Positions 17,178 through 24,427 of a stretch of DNA of 64,000 nt are shown here, in pieces. The DNA comes from Xanthomonas rydalmerensis. Its GTDB lineage: Bacteria; Pseudomonadota; Gammaproteobacteria; Xanthomonadales; Xanthomonadaceae. The position numbers and the translations under genes were made by a program. How positions within the stretch are numbered: the stretch's first letter is position 1; each line of letters starts with the position of its first letter. The notes below the pieces were generated by a model that ran no database searches, was not told where the DNA came from, and worked only from the letters and a program-made list of their open reading frames with translations. Location: positions 405,501 through 469,500 of the forward strand of contig NZ_CP126170.1 of NCBI RefSeq assembly GCF_033170385.1. The letters run 5' to 3'.

Positions 17178-18239
17178 TCAGGCAGGCTTCCCGGCATCTT
17201 CGGCGCCCTCGGCATCGCCCAGCGCATGTTGCACGTACAGGCGCTTGACCAGCACGTAGACCACCACGGTGAGCGGCGCCGCCAGCACCACGCCCATCGG
17301 CCCGAACAGCACGCCGATGCCGAACAGCGAGAACAGCAGCAGCGCCGGCGGCAGGTCCACCGCACGCGCCTGGATCAGCGGCTGCAGCACGTGGCCTTCG
17401 AGTTGCTGCAGCACCACGAACAGCAGCAGCGCGCCCAGCGCCACCTGCGGGCTGACGGTGAAACCCAGCAGGATCGCCGGGACCGCGGCCACGATCGGGC
17501 CGACGATGGGGATGAAGTCCAGCAGCGCGGTCAACAGGCCGATGCCCAGCGCCACCGGCACGCCCAGCAGCCACAGGCCGATGCCGGTCAGGGTGCCGAT
17601 CACCGCCATCGCCAGCAACTGCCCGGTCAACCACGCACGCAGCGCCTGGCCGCTGGCGGTCAGCGCCTCGTCGGCGACGCCGCGGCGGTCGCGCGGCAGC
17701 AGGTGCAGCAGACCCTGCCGATACAGCTTCGGCTGCGCGGCCAGGTACAGCCCGCCGACCATCATCAGCACCGCATCGGTGACGCCGCCGCCGGCCGACA
17801 GCACGATGGCGCCGGCATGCGTGGCCAGGGTCGAGGCGCCGTCGCGCAACTGATCGGGGATGCGCTCGATCTGCGGCCCCAGCGGGCCGGACTGCAGCCA
17901 GGCATGGAACTTGTTCCAGGCCGCGGGCAAGGTGGCGCGGAAGGTATCGATCTGCGCGGCGACCTCGGCACCGAACAGCAGCACGATCGCCGACAGCGCC
18001 AGCACCAGCACCAGGATCACCAGCGCCAGCGCCGCCCACTCCGGCAGCGGCAACCACTTGCGCAGCAGCGTGGCCAGCCCGTGCAGGAGCACGCCCACCA
18101 CCACCGCGCCGAACACGATCAGCAGCAGCTCCGACAACTGCCAGGCCAGCAGCGCCAGTGCGCCCAGCGCCATGACGACCAGGACCCGCGCCGTGAAGGG
18201 ACGCAGGGGCGAGGGGGAACTCGGGAGGGAGGCATTCAT
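17178..18239 (-). CDS. AI-2E family permease (PerM/YdiK-like)
   Basis: A 353-residue protein with about eight membrane segments in the family's pattern: three near the N-terminus, a soluble stretch (about residues 90-150), then a helical block with LLTALLDFIPIVGPIVAAVP and LFGPMGVVLAAPLTVVVYV. Some members export autoinducer-2 and others move Na+/H+; the sequence does not say which. The N-terminus is Ser/Pro-rich and the C-terminus acidic. Confidence 0.9.
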   Translation of the reverse strand: MNASLPSSPSPLRPFTARVLVVMALGALALLAWQLSELLLIVFGAVVVGVLLHGLATLLRKWLPLPEWAALALVILVLVLALSAIVLLFGAEVAAQIDTFRATLPAAWNKFHAWLQSGPLGPQIERIPDQLRDGASTLATHAGAIVLSAGGGVTDAVLMMVGGLYLAAQPKLYRQGLLHLLPRDRRGVADEALTASGQALRAWLTGQLLAMAVIGTLTGIGLWLLGVPVALGIGLLTALLDFIPIVGPIVAAVPAILLGFTVSPQVALGALLLFVVLQQLEGHVLQPLIQARAVDLPPALLLFSLFGIGVLFGPMGVVLAAPLTVVVYVLVKRLYVQHALGDAEGAEDAGKPA

Positions 18240-18433
18240 CGGCGGCGCAGATCCCGATCAGGACAATGAGCGCGGACAGTAGTGATAGCGCAGTGCAGGG
18301 CGAGCGAAGATCGAGTGCCGGCCGTCGGCCGCACCCACCCACCGGTCGGCGGCCATGGGCGATGCCGGCGGGCGCCAGCATGTGGGGCGGCTTCGACGCT
18401 CGTTGGTCGGGCGCCCAGCGGTAATTGCCGGCG

Positions 18434-18823
18434 CTACTGCCCTGCGGGCGGTTGCCAGAGTTCCACCTTGTTGCCTTCCGGGTCGATGACCCAGGCGAAT
18501 GCGCCGTATTCGGATTCGTCGATGCGCTCCAGCACGTGGCAGCCTTCCTCGCGCAGCGCCGCGACCAGGGCGTGCAGATCGTGCACACGGTAATTGATCA
18601 TGAAGGGGGCCGTGCCGGGCGAGAAGTGCGGCTCCTGTGCCGCCGCGCCGATCGACCAGACGGTGGAGCCGGTCACCGGCGCGCCGCTGTCGTCGTTCCA
18701 GGCAAAGGCGGTGCCGCCCCAGGCCTGCACGTCGATGCCGAGATGCCGCTGATACCAGGCCTGCAGTGCGGCCGGATCCTGTGCCTTGAAGAAGATGCCG
18801 CCAATCCCGGTGACGCGCTTCAT
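18434..18823 (-). CDS. VOC-family glyoxalase/dioxygenase-like protein
   Basis: A 129-residue single vicinal-oxygen-chelate domain. It begins RVTGIGGIFFKAQDPAALQ, continues YQRHLGI and ends AFAWVIDPEGNKVELWQPP with the usual metal-binding Glu. The family includes glyoxalase I, fosfomycin resistance proteins and dioxygenases; the substrate is unknown. Its start overlaps the stop of the upstream gene by 4 bases, so the two are coupled. Confidence 0.88.
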   Translation of the reverse strand: MKRVTGIGGIFFKAQDPAALQAWYQRHLGIDVQAWGGTAFAWNDDSGAPVTGSTVWSIGAAAQEPHFSPGTAPFMINYRVHDLHALVAALREEGCHVLERIDESEYGAFAWVIDPEGNKVELWQPPAGQ

Positions 18824-19158
18824 GGAGCCTCCGCTGATCCGATGGTGGGCTGACCGGGCAGCGGTTCGTAGCCGTCGCCGCGGCCGCTCAGCCAGCGCAG
18901 TCTACGCTTGCCGGCCCCGGCCAGGTACGCGGCGGCGGCCAGCAGCAGCGGATGCCGCAGGTCCGCATCCGTCATCGTCCTGGCGCGTCCTTCCACTTCG
19001 ATGCTCAGGAAATGCGCCTGCTCCGCCTCGTCGTCGTAGCTGCGTGCCAGCAGCCGGTCGCGGCCGTCGCTGAAGTGGTAGAGGGTGTAGGCGTAGTAGT
19101 AGCCGTCTTCGTCGTCGGGCTCGCTGGCGTCTACGTGGTGGCTGATGTCGACGTGCAT
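18820..19158 (-). CDS. Conserved hypothetical protein coupled to the VOC gene
   Basis: 112 residues from the ATG at 19158, with an acidic, Tyr-rich N-terminal half (HVDASEPDDEDGYYYAYTLY) and a basic C-terminal half (AGAGKRRLRWLSGRGDGYE). Not recognised. It overlaps the VOC gene by 4 bases. Confidence 0.6.
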   Translation of the reverse strand: MHVDISHHVDASEPDDEDGYYYAYTLYHFSDGRDRLLARSYDDEAEQAHFLSIEVEGRARTMTDADLRHPLLLAAAAYLAGAGKRRLRWLSGRGDGYEPLPGQPTIGSAEAP

Positions 19159-19186
19159 GTGGGCTCGGTGTGGACCGCCGTGTTCG

Positions 19187-19486
19187 TCAGGCCGTACTCG
19201 AGACCACGTGGCCTGTCCCGGCGTTGCCGTTCGCCCAGAGCGTGAAATCAGTGCCTGCCGGGAAACATGCAATTGCCTCAGACATCAACAACTGTACCGC
19301 TGCCCGGAACGTATCGCCGGGCGACGGGCTGCCGGTGAAGGTGAGGCGGGCCGACCACGGTTGCTGATCGATGCAGAGAATGGCGCACCACTGGCCGGGG
19401 ACGAGCGCAATCGCCTTGCTTCCTGGCTGCGCAGGATGCAGATGCAGGTCGGCCAGGAAGTGATACGGCAGGCCTGCATCAGGCAT
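19187..19486 (-). CDS. Hypothetical protein downstream of the DUF2695 gene
   Basis: A 99-residue globular-looking protein without signal or membrane segment. The ATG at 19486 lies 8 bases after the DUF2695 stop, so it is almost certainly in the same operon. Conserved-looking parts are GQWCAILCIDQQPW and FPAGTDFTLWANG. No family recognised. Confidence 0.6.
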   Translation of the reverse strand: MPDAGLPYHFLADLHLHPAQPGSKAIALVPGQWCAILCIDQQPWSARLTFTGSPSPGDTFRAAVQLLMSEAIACFPAGTDFTLWANGNAGTGHVVSSTA

Positions 19487-19494
19487 ATGTCCGG

Positions 19495-19791
19495 TCACGG
19501 CTTGCCCCAGCGCTCCTCGACATTGAACAGCACCTCGCAATCGCAGAAGCCGCCGTGCGCACCGAGCCAGGGGATGACCGACTCCGGCGCGACACCGTGG
19601 GACGCGAGGAACTGCGTAGTGAGCCGCAAGGAATGATCGCAGCCATCGGCAAGCGCGTCATTCAAGTGATCGAACAAGGCCCAGAGTGTTTCCTTGGGAA
19701 GGGGAAGCGCGGCCTTTTCAGATGTGCGCTGCTCGAACTCCACCTTCCTGCGGAGCGCTTTGCGACCTTGGGCTTTCGGGTCTTCTGTCAT
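19495..19791 (-). CDS. DUF2695 domain protein
   Basis: 98 residues. The C-terminal two thirds match the DUF2695 pattern: LFDHLNDALADGCDHSLRLT, then VIPWLGAHGGFCDCEVLFNV, with the family's conserved Cys and His. The N-terminus is basic. The function of the family is unknown. It is the first gene of a two-gene minus-strand unit. Confidence 0.8.
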   Translation of the reverse strand: MTEDPKAQGRKALRRKVEFEQRTSEKAALPLPKETLWALFDHLNDALADGCDHSLRLTTQFLASHGVAPESVIPWLGAHGGFCDCEVLFNVEERWGKP

Positions 19792-19860
19792 TGTCGCTGT
19801 CGCTGGTAGAAAACAATGCTGCGGCGGAAGTAGCGGGGAAGTACGGCGCGCGCCGGACGA

Positions 19861-20163
19861 TCAGTTGTCCTTGATCCAGGCCTTGATCGCCAGGTTGACA
19901 CGCTGGCGGGTCTCGGCATCCGCCTTGCGAACCAGATACGGTGACCGATTGCCCAATACCCCCGGCGCGGTCGACTGCACACGCTCGGCGAGCTGCCCGA
20001 TAAAATCACGTCCAAGGGCGCGGAACTGCGCAATTTCCTGGGCAGTCAGTGCCATGGTCCACTCGTAACCGACGGGGCCATGGCTGCAGTTGACGTCGAG
20101 CAGCAGCGTGTCGCCATCGCGCAGGAGGAACCAGGCATGAGGCGCGTGATCCACTACCTGCAT
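19861..20163 (-). CDS. Hypothetical protein
   Basis: 100 residues from the ATG at 20163, supported by AAGGA 7 bases upstream. It includes HAWFLLRDGDTLLLDVNCSH and LTAQEIAQFRALGRDFI. No signal peptide, membrane segment or known family was recognised. Confidence 0.6.
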   Translation of the reverse strand: MQVVDHAPHAWFLLRDGDTLLLDVNCSHGPVGYEWTMALTAQEIAQFRALGRDFIGQLAERVQSTAPGVLGNRSPYLVRKADAETRQRVNLAIKAWIKDN

Positions 20164-20236
20164 AGCACGTTCCTTCGACGCGCGAGGACAATGCTTCGCG
20201 TCCATGTTGCATGCATGACGTAACAGCTCCTGTCGC

Positions 20237-20470
20237 TTACGTCGACGGCTTGTTCTTGCTGTACACGATCTTCTTGCGTCCTGCCTCGCAACTGCCAATG
20301 ACCTTGCGATCCTTGACATCGGCGTTGTCGACGGCGTCCAGCGTGTAGTTCTTGACGCCGTGGGCATCGAGTTTCGCGGTGAGCTCTGCCTTCAACTCAT
20401 CGCAGTTCTTGCCGGCAAGCGCCGGCGACGATACGAGGGCAAGCAACAGGAAGGCGATTGCGTATTTCAT
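20237..20470 (-). CDS. DUF1161 periplasmic protein
   Basis: 77 residues with a signal peptide (MKYAIAFLLLALVSSPALAG) and the DUF1161 pattern: CDELKAELTAKLDAHGVKNY, then KVIGSCEAGRKKIVY, with two Cys that probably form a disulphide. The family is small, exported and of unknown function (E. coli YnfD is a member). Confidence 0.85.
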   Translation of the reverse strand: MKYAIAFLLLALVSSPALAGKNCDELKAELTAKLDAHGVKNYTLDAVDNADVKDRKVIGSCEAGRKKIVYSKNKPST

Positions 20471-20712
20471 GATGGGGCCGATGGTTGAGGAAAGGGATCT
20501 TTCGGAGTCAGCAAAAAGAGGTGCCGGATTGACGGTGAAACCGAACACTTGCCTGCAGAGAGCGCTAAGTGAGACCTGCATGTATGCGTCGAGTGTAGCA
20601 ACTTGCCGATTGCGGCAATCGCCACGGGCCGTCGCACTCTTCTTGCGGTCCGCCATGCCAGACGCGGCAGGCGACGTGCTGACGAGGGTGCGCGAGCCGT
20701 ACTGCATCGCGT

Positions 20713-21252
20713 TCAAGGGTCGGCCCAGACGCCCGAGTCGTACATCAGCCGCATGGTGTAGTTGAGCTGCAGGGTCTGGTTAGGGCCGCAGGCGATCTGC
20801 GTGATCTTGTCCGACGCTCCAGGTCCGGAGACGGAGATGGACGAGGCGGATCGGAGTGGATCGAACAGGCTGTACCGGTAGCCGCCGTTGCTGAACTCGA
20901 TCGATGCATTGCCGTTCAGGAACGAGGTGTAGGTGAAAAGCCCAGTCGGCGGCTTCTTGTCGGCGGGATACTGCATCACCAGTTTGCCACCGTCCGACGC
21001 CCTGTACTGCAGGTAGCCCGAGGTCCGGTTGACCACCTTCGAGGAACATAGAGAGAACACGCGTTTGCGAGTTTGGCACGTCCACAAGGTGAGTTCTTCC
21101 TTGGTGCAGAGCGGGCTGTGTTGGTACTCGCTCTCGGAGTCCTGCAGCGTCGCTTGGGTGATGGAAGGGCCGGGTTCGGAGGCCTGTGCTATTGAGAGTG
21201 GCGCGAAAAAGGCTAGAGCGACTGGAGAAAAGGCAAGAAGGACGTGCTTCAT
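20713..21252 (-). CDS. Secreted hypothetical protein
   Basis: 179 residues with a signal peptide (MKHVLLAFSPVALAFFAPLS). Four Cys appear in the mature part (PLCTKEELTLWTCQ, SLCSSK, ACGPNQ). The chain is rich in Ser and Tyr and looks like a beta-sandwich. Not recognised. A 242-base spacer separates it from the DUF1161 gene. Confidence 0.65.
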   Translation of the reverse strand: MKHVLLAFSPVALAFFAPLSIAQASEPGPSITQATLQDSESEYQHSPLCTKEELTLWTCQTRKRVFSLCSSKVVNRTSGYLQYRASDGGKLVMQYPADKKPPTGLFTYTSFLNGNASIEFSNGGYRYSLFDPLRSASSISVSGPGASDKITQIACGPNQTLQLNYTMRLMYDSGVWADP

Positions 21253-21304
21253 GATGGCTGAGTCCGGAGTGCGGCCGGATCGCGAGCTTGCACTTGATGA
21301 GGAA

Positions 21305-21634
21305 TCAGCTGCCATTCGACGAATCTGCCGAGATTTCCCGCTCGACCTTCGCCCAGTCTATGACACTGGAAAGCAAAGGCCACACCTTGATGCTCTGATG
21401 CAGGCTGTGGGCGAACCCAAGCAGTACTCCGGTGGCCACGGCAACGACGTTGGGGATACAAGACGGACCAAGTGTGTATCCGAAGAGGAGCCCCGAAGCG
21501 ATGAAGAGTAGGATCCACTGAAGCAGCGATCTGCGATTGTCCCAGACAGCATGCGCGAATGATACTGGGCGATTGCGCGCTGCTTGCAAACGCAAAAGGA
21601 ACGCTATCCGGGGCACTGCGTCGTCTCTCATCAT
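21305..21634 (-). CDS. Small membrane protein, hypothetical
   Basis: 109 residues with two predicted membrane segments (LLQWILLFIASGLLFGYTLG and PNVVAVATGVLLGFAHSL) and charged ends. Not recognised. Its start overlaps the end of a short ORF (21631-21846). It lies just beyond the last recognisable cassette recombination site, so it may belong to an older, decayed part of the integron array. Confidence 0.5.
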   Translation of the reverse strand: MMRDDAVPRIAFLLRLQAARNRPVSFAHAVWDNRRSLLQWILLFIASGLLFGYTLGPSCIPNVVAVATGVLLGFAHSLHQSIKVWPLLSSVIDWAKVEREISADSSNGS

Positions 21635-21846
21635 GAAAGCTGATACCTGATTTTTGAGTGGGATTTTATGATTTCTTGAGCTTGGTCTAGATGCTGGCCG
21701 TCATGCGTGAGGCAGAGTATTGCCGTCATCACTAGCGAGCGGAAGACAGCGCCTTGTGTCATATCCGTAGATTGCTTGCCGGACCTAAAAATTCGTTCTT
21801 GGAGTTGACCCCCTGAACGTCTCCTGGAGATCTTGGGTGGTTCCAT
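21631..21846 (-). CDS. Short ORF, doubtful
   Basis: Up to 71 residues, or 43 from an internal ATG at 21762 (MTQGAVFRSLVMTAILCLTH...). No family was recognised and the ribosome site is poor. The 4-base overlap with the next gene and a start right after an attC-like element argue for a cassette gene; the base composition does not decide. Confidence 0.3.
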   Translation of the reverse strand: MEPPKISRRRSGGQLQERIFRSGKQSTDMTQGAVFRSLVMTAILCLTHDGQHLDQAQEIIKSHSKIRYQLS

Positions 21847-21857
21847 GATGCTTGATG

Positions 21858-21906
21858 CTGAAGTTGAGCGGCGGGGAAGGCTTCCGCCTTGAGCGATATA
21901 TTAGGC
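21858..21906 (-). repeat. Degenerate attC-like site
   Basis: On the minus strand the R'' box GCCTAAT (21900-21906) opens a GC-rich imperfect palindrome (GGCGGAAGCC ... CCGCCG). No clear GTTRRRY box closes it. It follows the 83-residue cassette ORF and is read as a decayed terminal attC. Confidence 0.4.
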
Positions 21907-21933
21907 CACGCAAATTGCAGCGTTCCAAGAGAA

Positions 21934-22185
21934 TCAAGGGAAGTGCTGATCAAGATATGTAGCAGCTTGCTCCGAGAGTGCAATCGGTTCCGGTCCGCCG
22001 CCTGTGATGAAATCTGTCATCCGGCCAGGACAGGACAGGCTTTTTCCATTGACGAATACGATGCCGTGGTCGTCGCCGCGATAATCATGCCAGTATCGAG
22101 CGACCAGTTGATTGCCCTTATAGACACGGTAGCCGTAGCTACCGAAGGCATCACGTCCAGGTTCCTGTTCGATTCGGTATCGCAC
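21934..22185 (-). CDS. Cassette ORF, hypothetical (83 residues)
   Basis: A GTG start at 22185 is preceded by AGGA at 7 bases. The protein includes GYRVYKGNQLVARYWHDYRG and DDHGIVFVNGKSLSCPG, a compact beta-rich pattern. It is not recognised and has no signal peptide. It begins 17 bases after the preceding attC core, as cassette ORFs do. Confidence 0.65.
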   Translation of the reverse strand: MRYRIEQEPGRDAFGSYGYRVYKGNQLVARYWHDYRGDDHGIVFVNGKSLSCPGRMTDFITGGGPEPIALSEQAATYLDQHFP

Positions 22186-22201
22186 GAGTGAGTCCTATGA
22201 T

Positions 22202-22258
22202 GCCTAACTCTGGAATTTAGACCCACGGAGCAAGTTCGGCTTGAATGAACTGTTAGGC
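22202..22258 (-). repeat. attC site
   Basis: 57 bases. On the minus strand it starts GCCTAAC (R'') and ends GTTAGGC (R'), with inner arms around TTCAAGCCG. The R'' box contains the TAA stop of the 120-residue ORF. The two boxes are perfect complements. Confidence 0.88.
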
Positions 22259-22615
22259 GACTTCATGCCTAAATTCCTCGAATGGAAGTTCGATGGGGGA
22301 TAAGATGAACGACACGCCATCTTCCTCCTGCTTCACGTGCCATAGCACGATGCCCTCCGGCGGAATGCCAAGCGCCAATGGAAATACAAAGGGAGGCAGC
22401 CATAGCAGGCCAATGTCTCCATCGCCGGCCCAGCCGGCCTCGGTGAACATCTCTCTGGCAATAAGCAGGAATGTATCTACCGCGTCGACGATGAAGTTCT
22501 TCGGATCAGCAAGAAAGTGAAGGTTGTCGATCCATTCGAAGCCATAGACGCTGAATGATCGAAGTGCTTCAGGTGCGTACGGGAGCACATGGTGTTTTGG
22601 AATGGTGTAAGCCAA
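22253..22615 (-). CDS. Cassette ORF, hypothetical (120 residues)
   Basis: The start is TTG at 22615, chosen because AGGAGG lies 7 bases upstream. The protein is acidic and aromatic, with FSVYGFEWIDNLHFLADP and GDIGLLWLPPFVFPLALG, and has no signal peptide. Its stop lies inside the attC R'' box. It may be a small regulatory or immunity-like protein, but no family was recognised. Confidence 0.68.
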   Translation of the reverse strand: MAYTIPKHHVLPYAPEALRSFSVYGFEWIDNLHFLADPKNFIVDAVDTFLLIAREMFTEAGWAGDGDIGLLWLPPFVFPLALGIPPEGIVLWHVKQEEDGVSFILSPIELPFEEFRHEVA

Positions 22616-22632
22616 CGACTAGCCTCCTGTGC

Positions 22633-22695
22633 GCGTTAACGCTTGAGTTAAGCCACGTCGCGAAACAAAGTCGGCTTGAATGAATTGATGGGCGC
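22633..22695 (-). repeat. attC site with degenerate R'' box
   Basis: About 63 bases. On the minus strand it ends in GTTAACG (R') and contains TTCAAGCCGACTTTG opposite CGTGGCTTAACTC. The R'' end reads GCCCATC rather than GCCTAAC, so this site may recombine poorly. Confidence 0.72.
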
Positions 22696-22700
22696 GCGGT

Positions 22701-23063
22701 TCATGCATGCTTGTAGTTCCCGAACTCCCACTCAAAGCACTGGCTCAACTTATGCGTCGCCTCATCCCAAGTTGGCTCATTGATCTGATGTCGGATTTCG
22801 TCAATTGCATGTTTAACGGCGTCCCAAGAGTGGTGCTTGACTAAAATCTTCTTGCGTCGAGAAAGAGTGGCCGCATCTCGATTGTGAGCGACAGCCTCTG
22901 AGGGAACATTGACGTAGAACAAGTGTGCGCCCTCCTCATTAGCTGAGCTGATGTGTATACAAAGCTTATAATCGACATGCGCAGGATCGTCTGGATCGTC
23001 TGGCTGCCATGTCTCAATAGGATCATGGGCGGAGCAATCTTGTGCCTTGAATTGGAGCGTCAT
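22701..23063 (-). CDS. Cassette ORF, Imm8-like immunity protein
   Basis: 120 residues from the ATG at 23063; in-frame ATGs at 23108 and 23183 would lengthen it, and no start has a good ribosome site. The pattern ETWQPDDPDDPAHVDYKLCI, then KHHSWDAVKHAIDEI and a TWDEATHKLSQCFEWEFGNY end resembles Imm8-type immunity proteins of polymorphic toxin systems. The similarity was judged by eye and is moderate. It is the second ORF in its cassette. Confidence 0.5.
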   Translation of the reverse strand: MTLQFKAQDCSAHDPIETWQPDDPDDPAHVDYKLCIHISSANEEGAHLFYVNVPSEAVAHNRDAATLSRRKKILVKHHSWDAVKHAIDEIRHQINEPTWDEATHKLSQCFEWEFGNYKHA

Positions 23064-23251
23064 AATCGCCAATGAAATGATAGAGGTTGCGCCATTGCAC
23101 GTAGCCATGAGCCTAAACTTGGACTTGACAGGATGATCCTCAATTGCCCGAACACCGTCAATGATGCACATTACGCAGAACACAGTTGCATATACATTGT
23201 GAAAGAGTATGTGTTGTTCGCTATCGGCGTGCTAGGAAGTTCAGGCTTGCT

Positions 23252-23431
23252 TTATGGCGGCCAAGGCGAGGCTTGTGCTTGAATCAACGTTGTCGAGAAC
23301 ATAGTCGCCCAAACGACGAAGATATATGCAACTACCCAAGTACTCTGAAAAAGCCGAGCATCGCTCTCCAACTCTAGAAATTGGTGCGCTGCCTCAAGGT
23401 CGTCAAGAACTTTTCGTGCAGTTACGGTCAT
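23252..23431 (-). CDS. Cassette ORF, 59-residue small membrane protein
   Basis: An ATG at 23431 lies 12 bases after the preceding attC. The protein has a charged helix (ARKVLDDLEAAHQFLELES) followed by one membrane segment (WVVAYIFVVWATMFSTTLI). Not recognised. The ribosome site is weak. It lies upstream of the Imm8-like ORF in the same cassette. Confidence 0.5.
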   Translation of the reverse strand: MTVTARKVLDDLEAAHQFLELESDARLFQSTWVVAYIFVVWATMFSTTLIQAQASPWPP

Positions 23432-23442
23432 CTTTGTTTATT

Positions 23443-23510
23443 GCCTAATGTTTTGTATGACCGGCATGACCTGGGTTGCCGGGCATGTCAGGTTGATTGA
23501 AGGGTTAGGC
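23443..23510 (-). repeat. attC site, divergent arms
   Basis: 68 bases. On the minus strand it runs from GCCTAAC (R'') to ATTAGGC (R', with A replacing the usual G). The inner arms GACATGCCCGGC and the complementary GCCGGTCATAC differ from the TTCAAGCCG type of the other sites, which suggests a different origin for this cassette. Confidence 0.75.
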
Positions 23511-23524
23511 ATGGCTTATTGCCG

Positions 23525-24112
23525 CTAGGTACAGACTGCTTCAAAACGGGTGCGAAGCTCAGGAGCCTCGGACATAAACCACTCAATCATTTCCCAGCGG
23601 TCTAGGTTGCTGGTTGTGTTGCCCATACTTTTTCGAATCTCAAGGAGGAGTGTTCCCATAAGGGAAATCCAATGAGCTGTCTTTTCTTCTACAGGGCGAG
23701 GGTCTGACTCTGTGTGATAGAAGAACTGCATGAGTGTGTTGTAGGCACGCACGACTTCGTCGCCTGCAACAAGCGAAAGCTTGAACCCAAGTTGCCTGTA
23801 CTCGACAGAGAGCATTCGAGCGATGGCGATCTCATCTTTTTTCTGGCCCTTGTATTTCTTGTCGAGTGCAAACGCTGCCTCACTTGTGAACATGAGAAAG
23901 AAGGGCTCCAAGATTGAGTTGTAGGTAGCGATCCGATCCTCACGGAGCTTGTCTTCAAGTTCACGGATCCGGACCTGCTGCGAATCCTGCTTGGCTTGGT
24001 TAGATGTGATTTTTTGCTGAATGAGCCAGCCCAGTCCACCGAGGAGTACGAGAAGCATTGGCGTGGCAACTGTGGCCACGGCAGAAATGGTGTCGAGAGT
24101 TTCTTTTTGCAT
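23525..24112 (-). CDS. Cassette ORF, membrane-anchored hypothetical protein
   Basis: 195 residues. One membrane segment near the N-terminus (VATPMLLVLLGGLGWLI) is followed by a coiled coil (QVRIRELEDKLREDR) and a helical domain with YRQLGFKLSLVAGDEVVRAY. AAGGAA lies 9 bases before the ATG. Small single-pass proteins of this design are frequent in integron cassettes; the role is unknown. The first cassette bases TTAGGC complement its own attC R'' box. Confidence 0.72.
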   Translation of the reverse strand: MQKETLDTISAVATVATPMLLVLLGGLGWLIQQKITSNQAKQDSQQVRIRELEDKLREDRIATYNSILEPFFLMFTSEAAFALDKKYKGQKKDEIAIARMLSVEYRQLGFKLSLVAGDEVVRAYNTLMQFFYHTESDPRPVEEKTAHWISLMGTLLLEIRKSMGNTTSNLDRWEMIEWFMSEAPELRTRFEAVCT

Positions 24113-24143
24113 ATGGCTCGGTTCCTTGCGAGTGCTTCGCGAT

Positions 24144-24204
24144 GCCTAACACCTGAATTAAGCCGGCGCCGCAAAGCGGCGCCGGCTTGAATGGCTGTTT
24201 AGGC
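24144..24204 (-). repeat. attC site with long GC palindrome
   Basis: 61 bases, from GCCTAAAC (R'', one extra A) to GTTAGGC (R') on the minus strand. The inner arms form a near-perfect stem (AAGCCGGCGCCGC paired with GCGGCGCCGGCTT). It closes the ORF-less cassette. Confidence 0.88.
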
Positions 24205-24370
24205 ACCAGCACTTGGGGCTGAAGCCTGACTGCCTATTATCCGCTCACCACGGAAAATTTTCGTTCAGGATCGTGCGACGCCCACAACGTGGGAAAATAT
24301 CCGGAGCCGACCCCGTGCACACCGGGGGCTGGCAGAAAATTCGAGCAACGCTGCTATCGCTCCACCACGA
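24205..24370 (-). other. ORF-less integron cassette body
   Basis: About 165 bases between two attC sites. On the minus strand the longest frame is under 30 codons. The only longer frame is on the plus strand and reads through the attC sequences, so it is rejected. Cassettes without ORFs can carry promoters or small RNAs, or be inert. Confidence 0.6.
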
Positions 24371-24425
24371 CTTAATGCTTGAGTTAAGCCGTGCCGAGAA
24401 TCGGTGCCGGCTTGAATCGTTAGCT
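24371..24425 (-). repeat. attC site of the first cassette
   Basis: 55 bases. On the minus strand R'' is AGCTAAC (24419-24425), followed by TTCAAGCCGGCACCG and its complement CGGCACGGCTTAA, then CATTAAG as a weak R'. AGCTAAC is the exact complement of the GTTAGCT at the attI junction (25213-25219), as expected for the first cassette. Confidence 0.75.
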
Positions 24426-24427
24426 AG

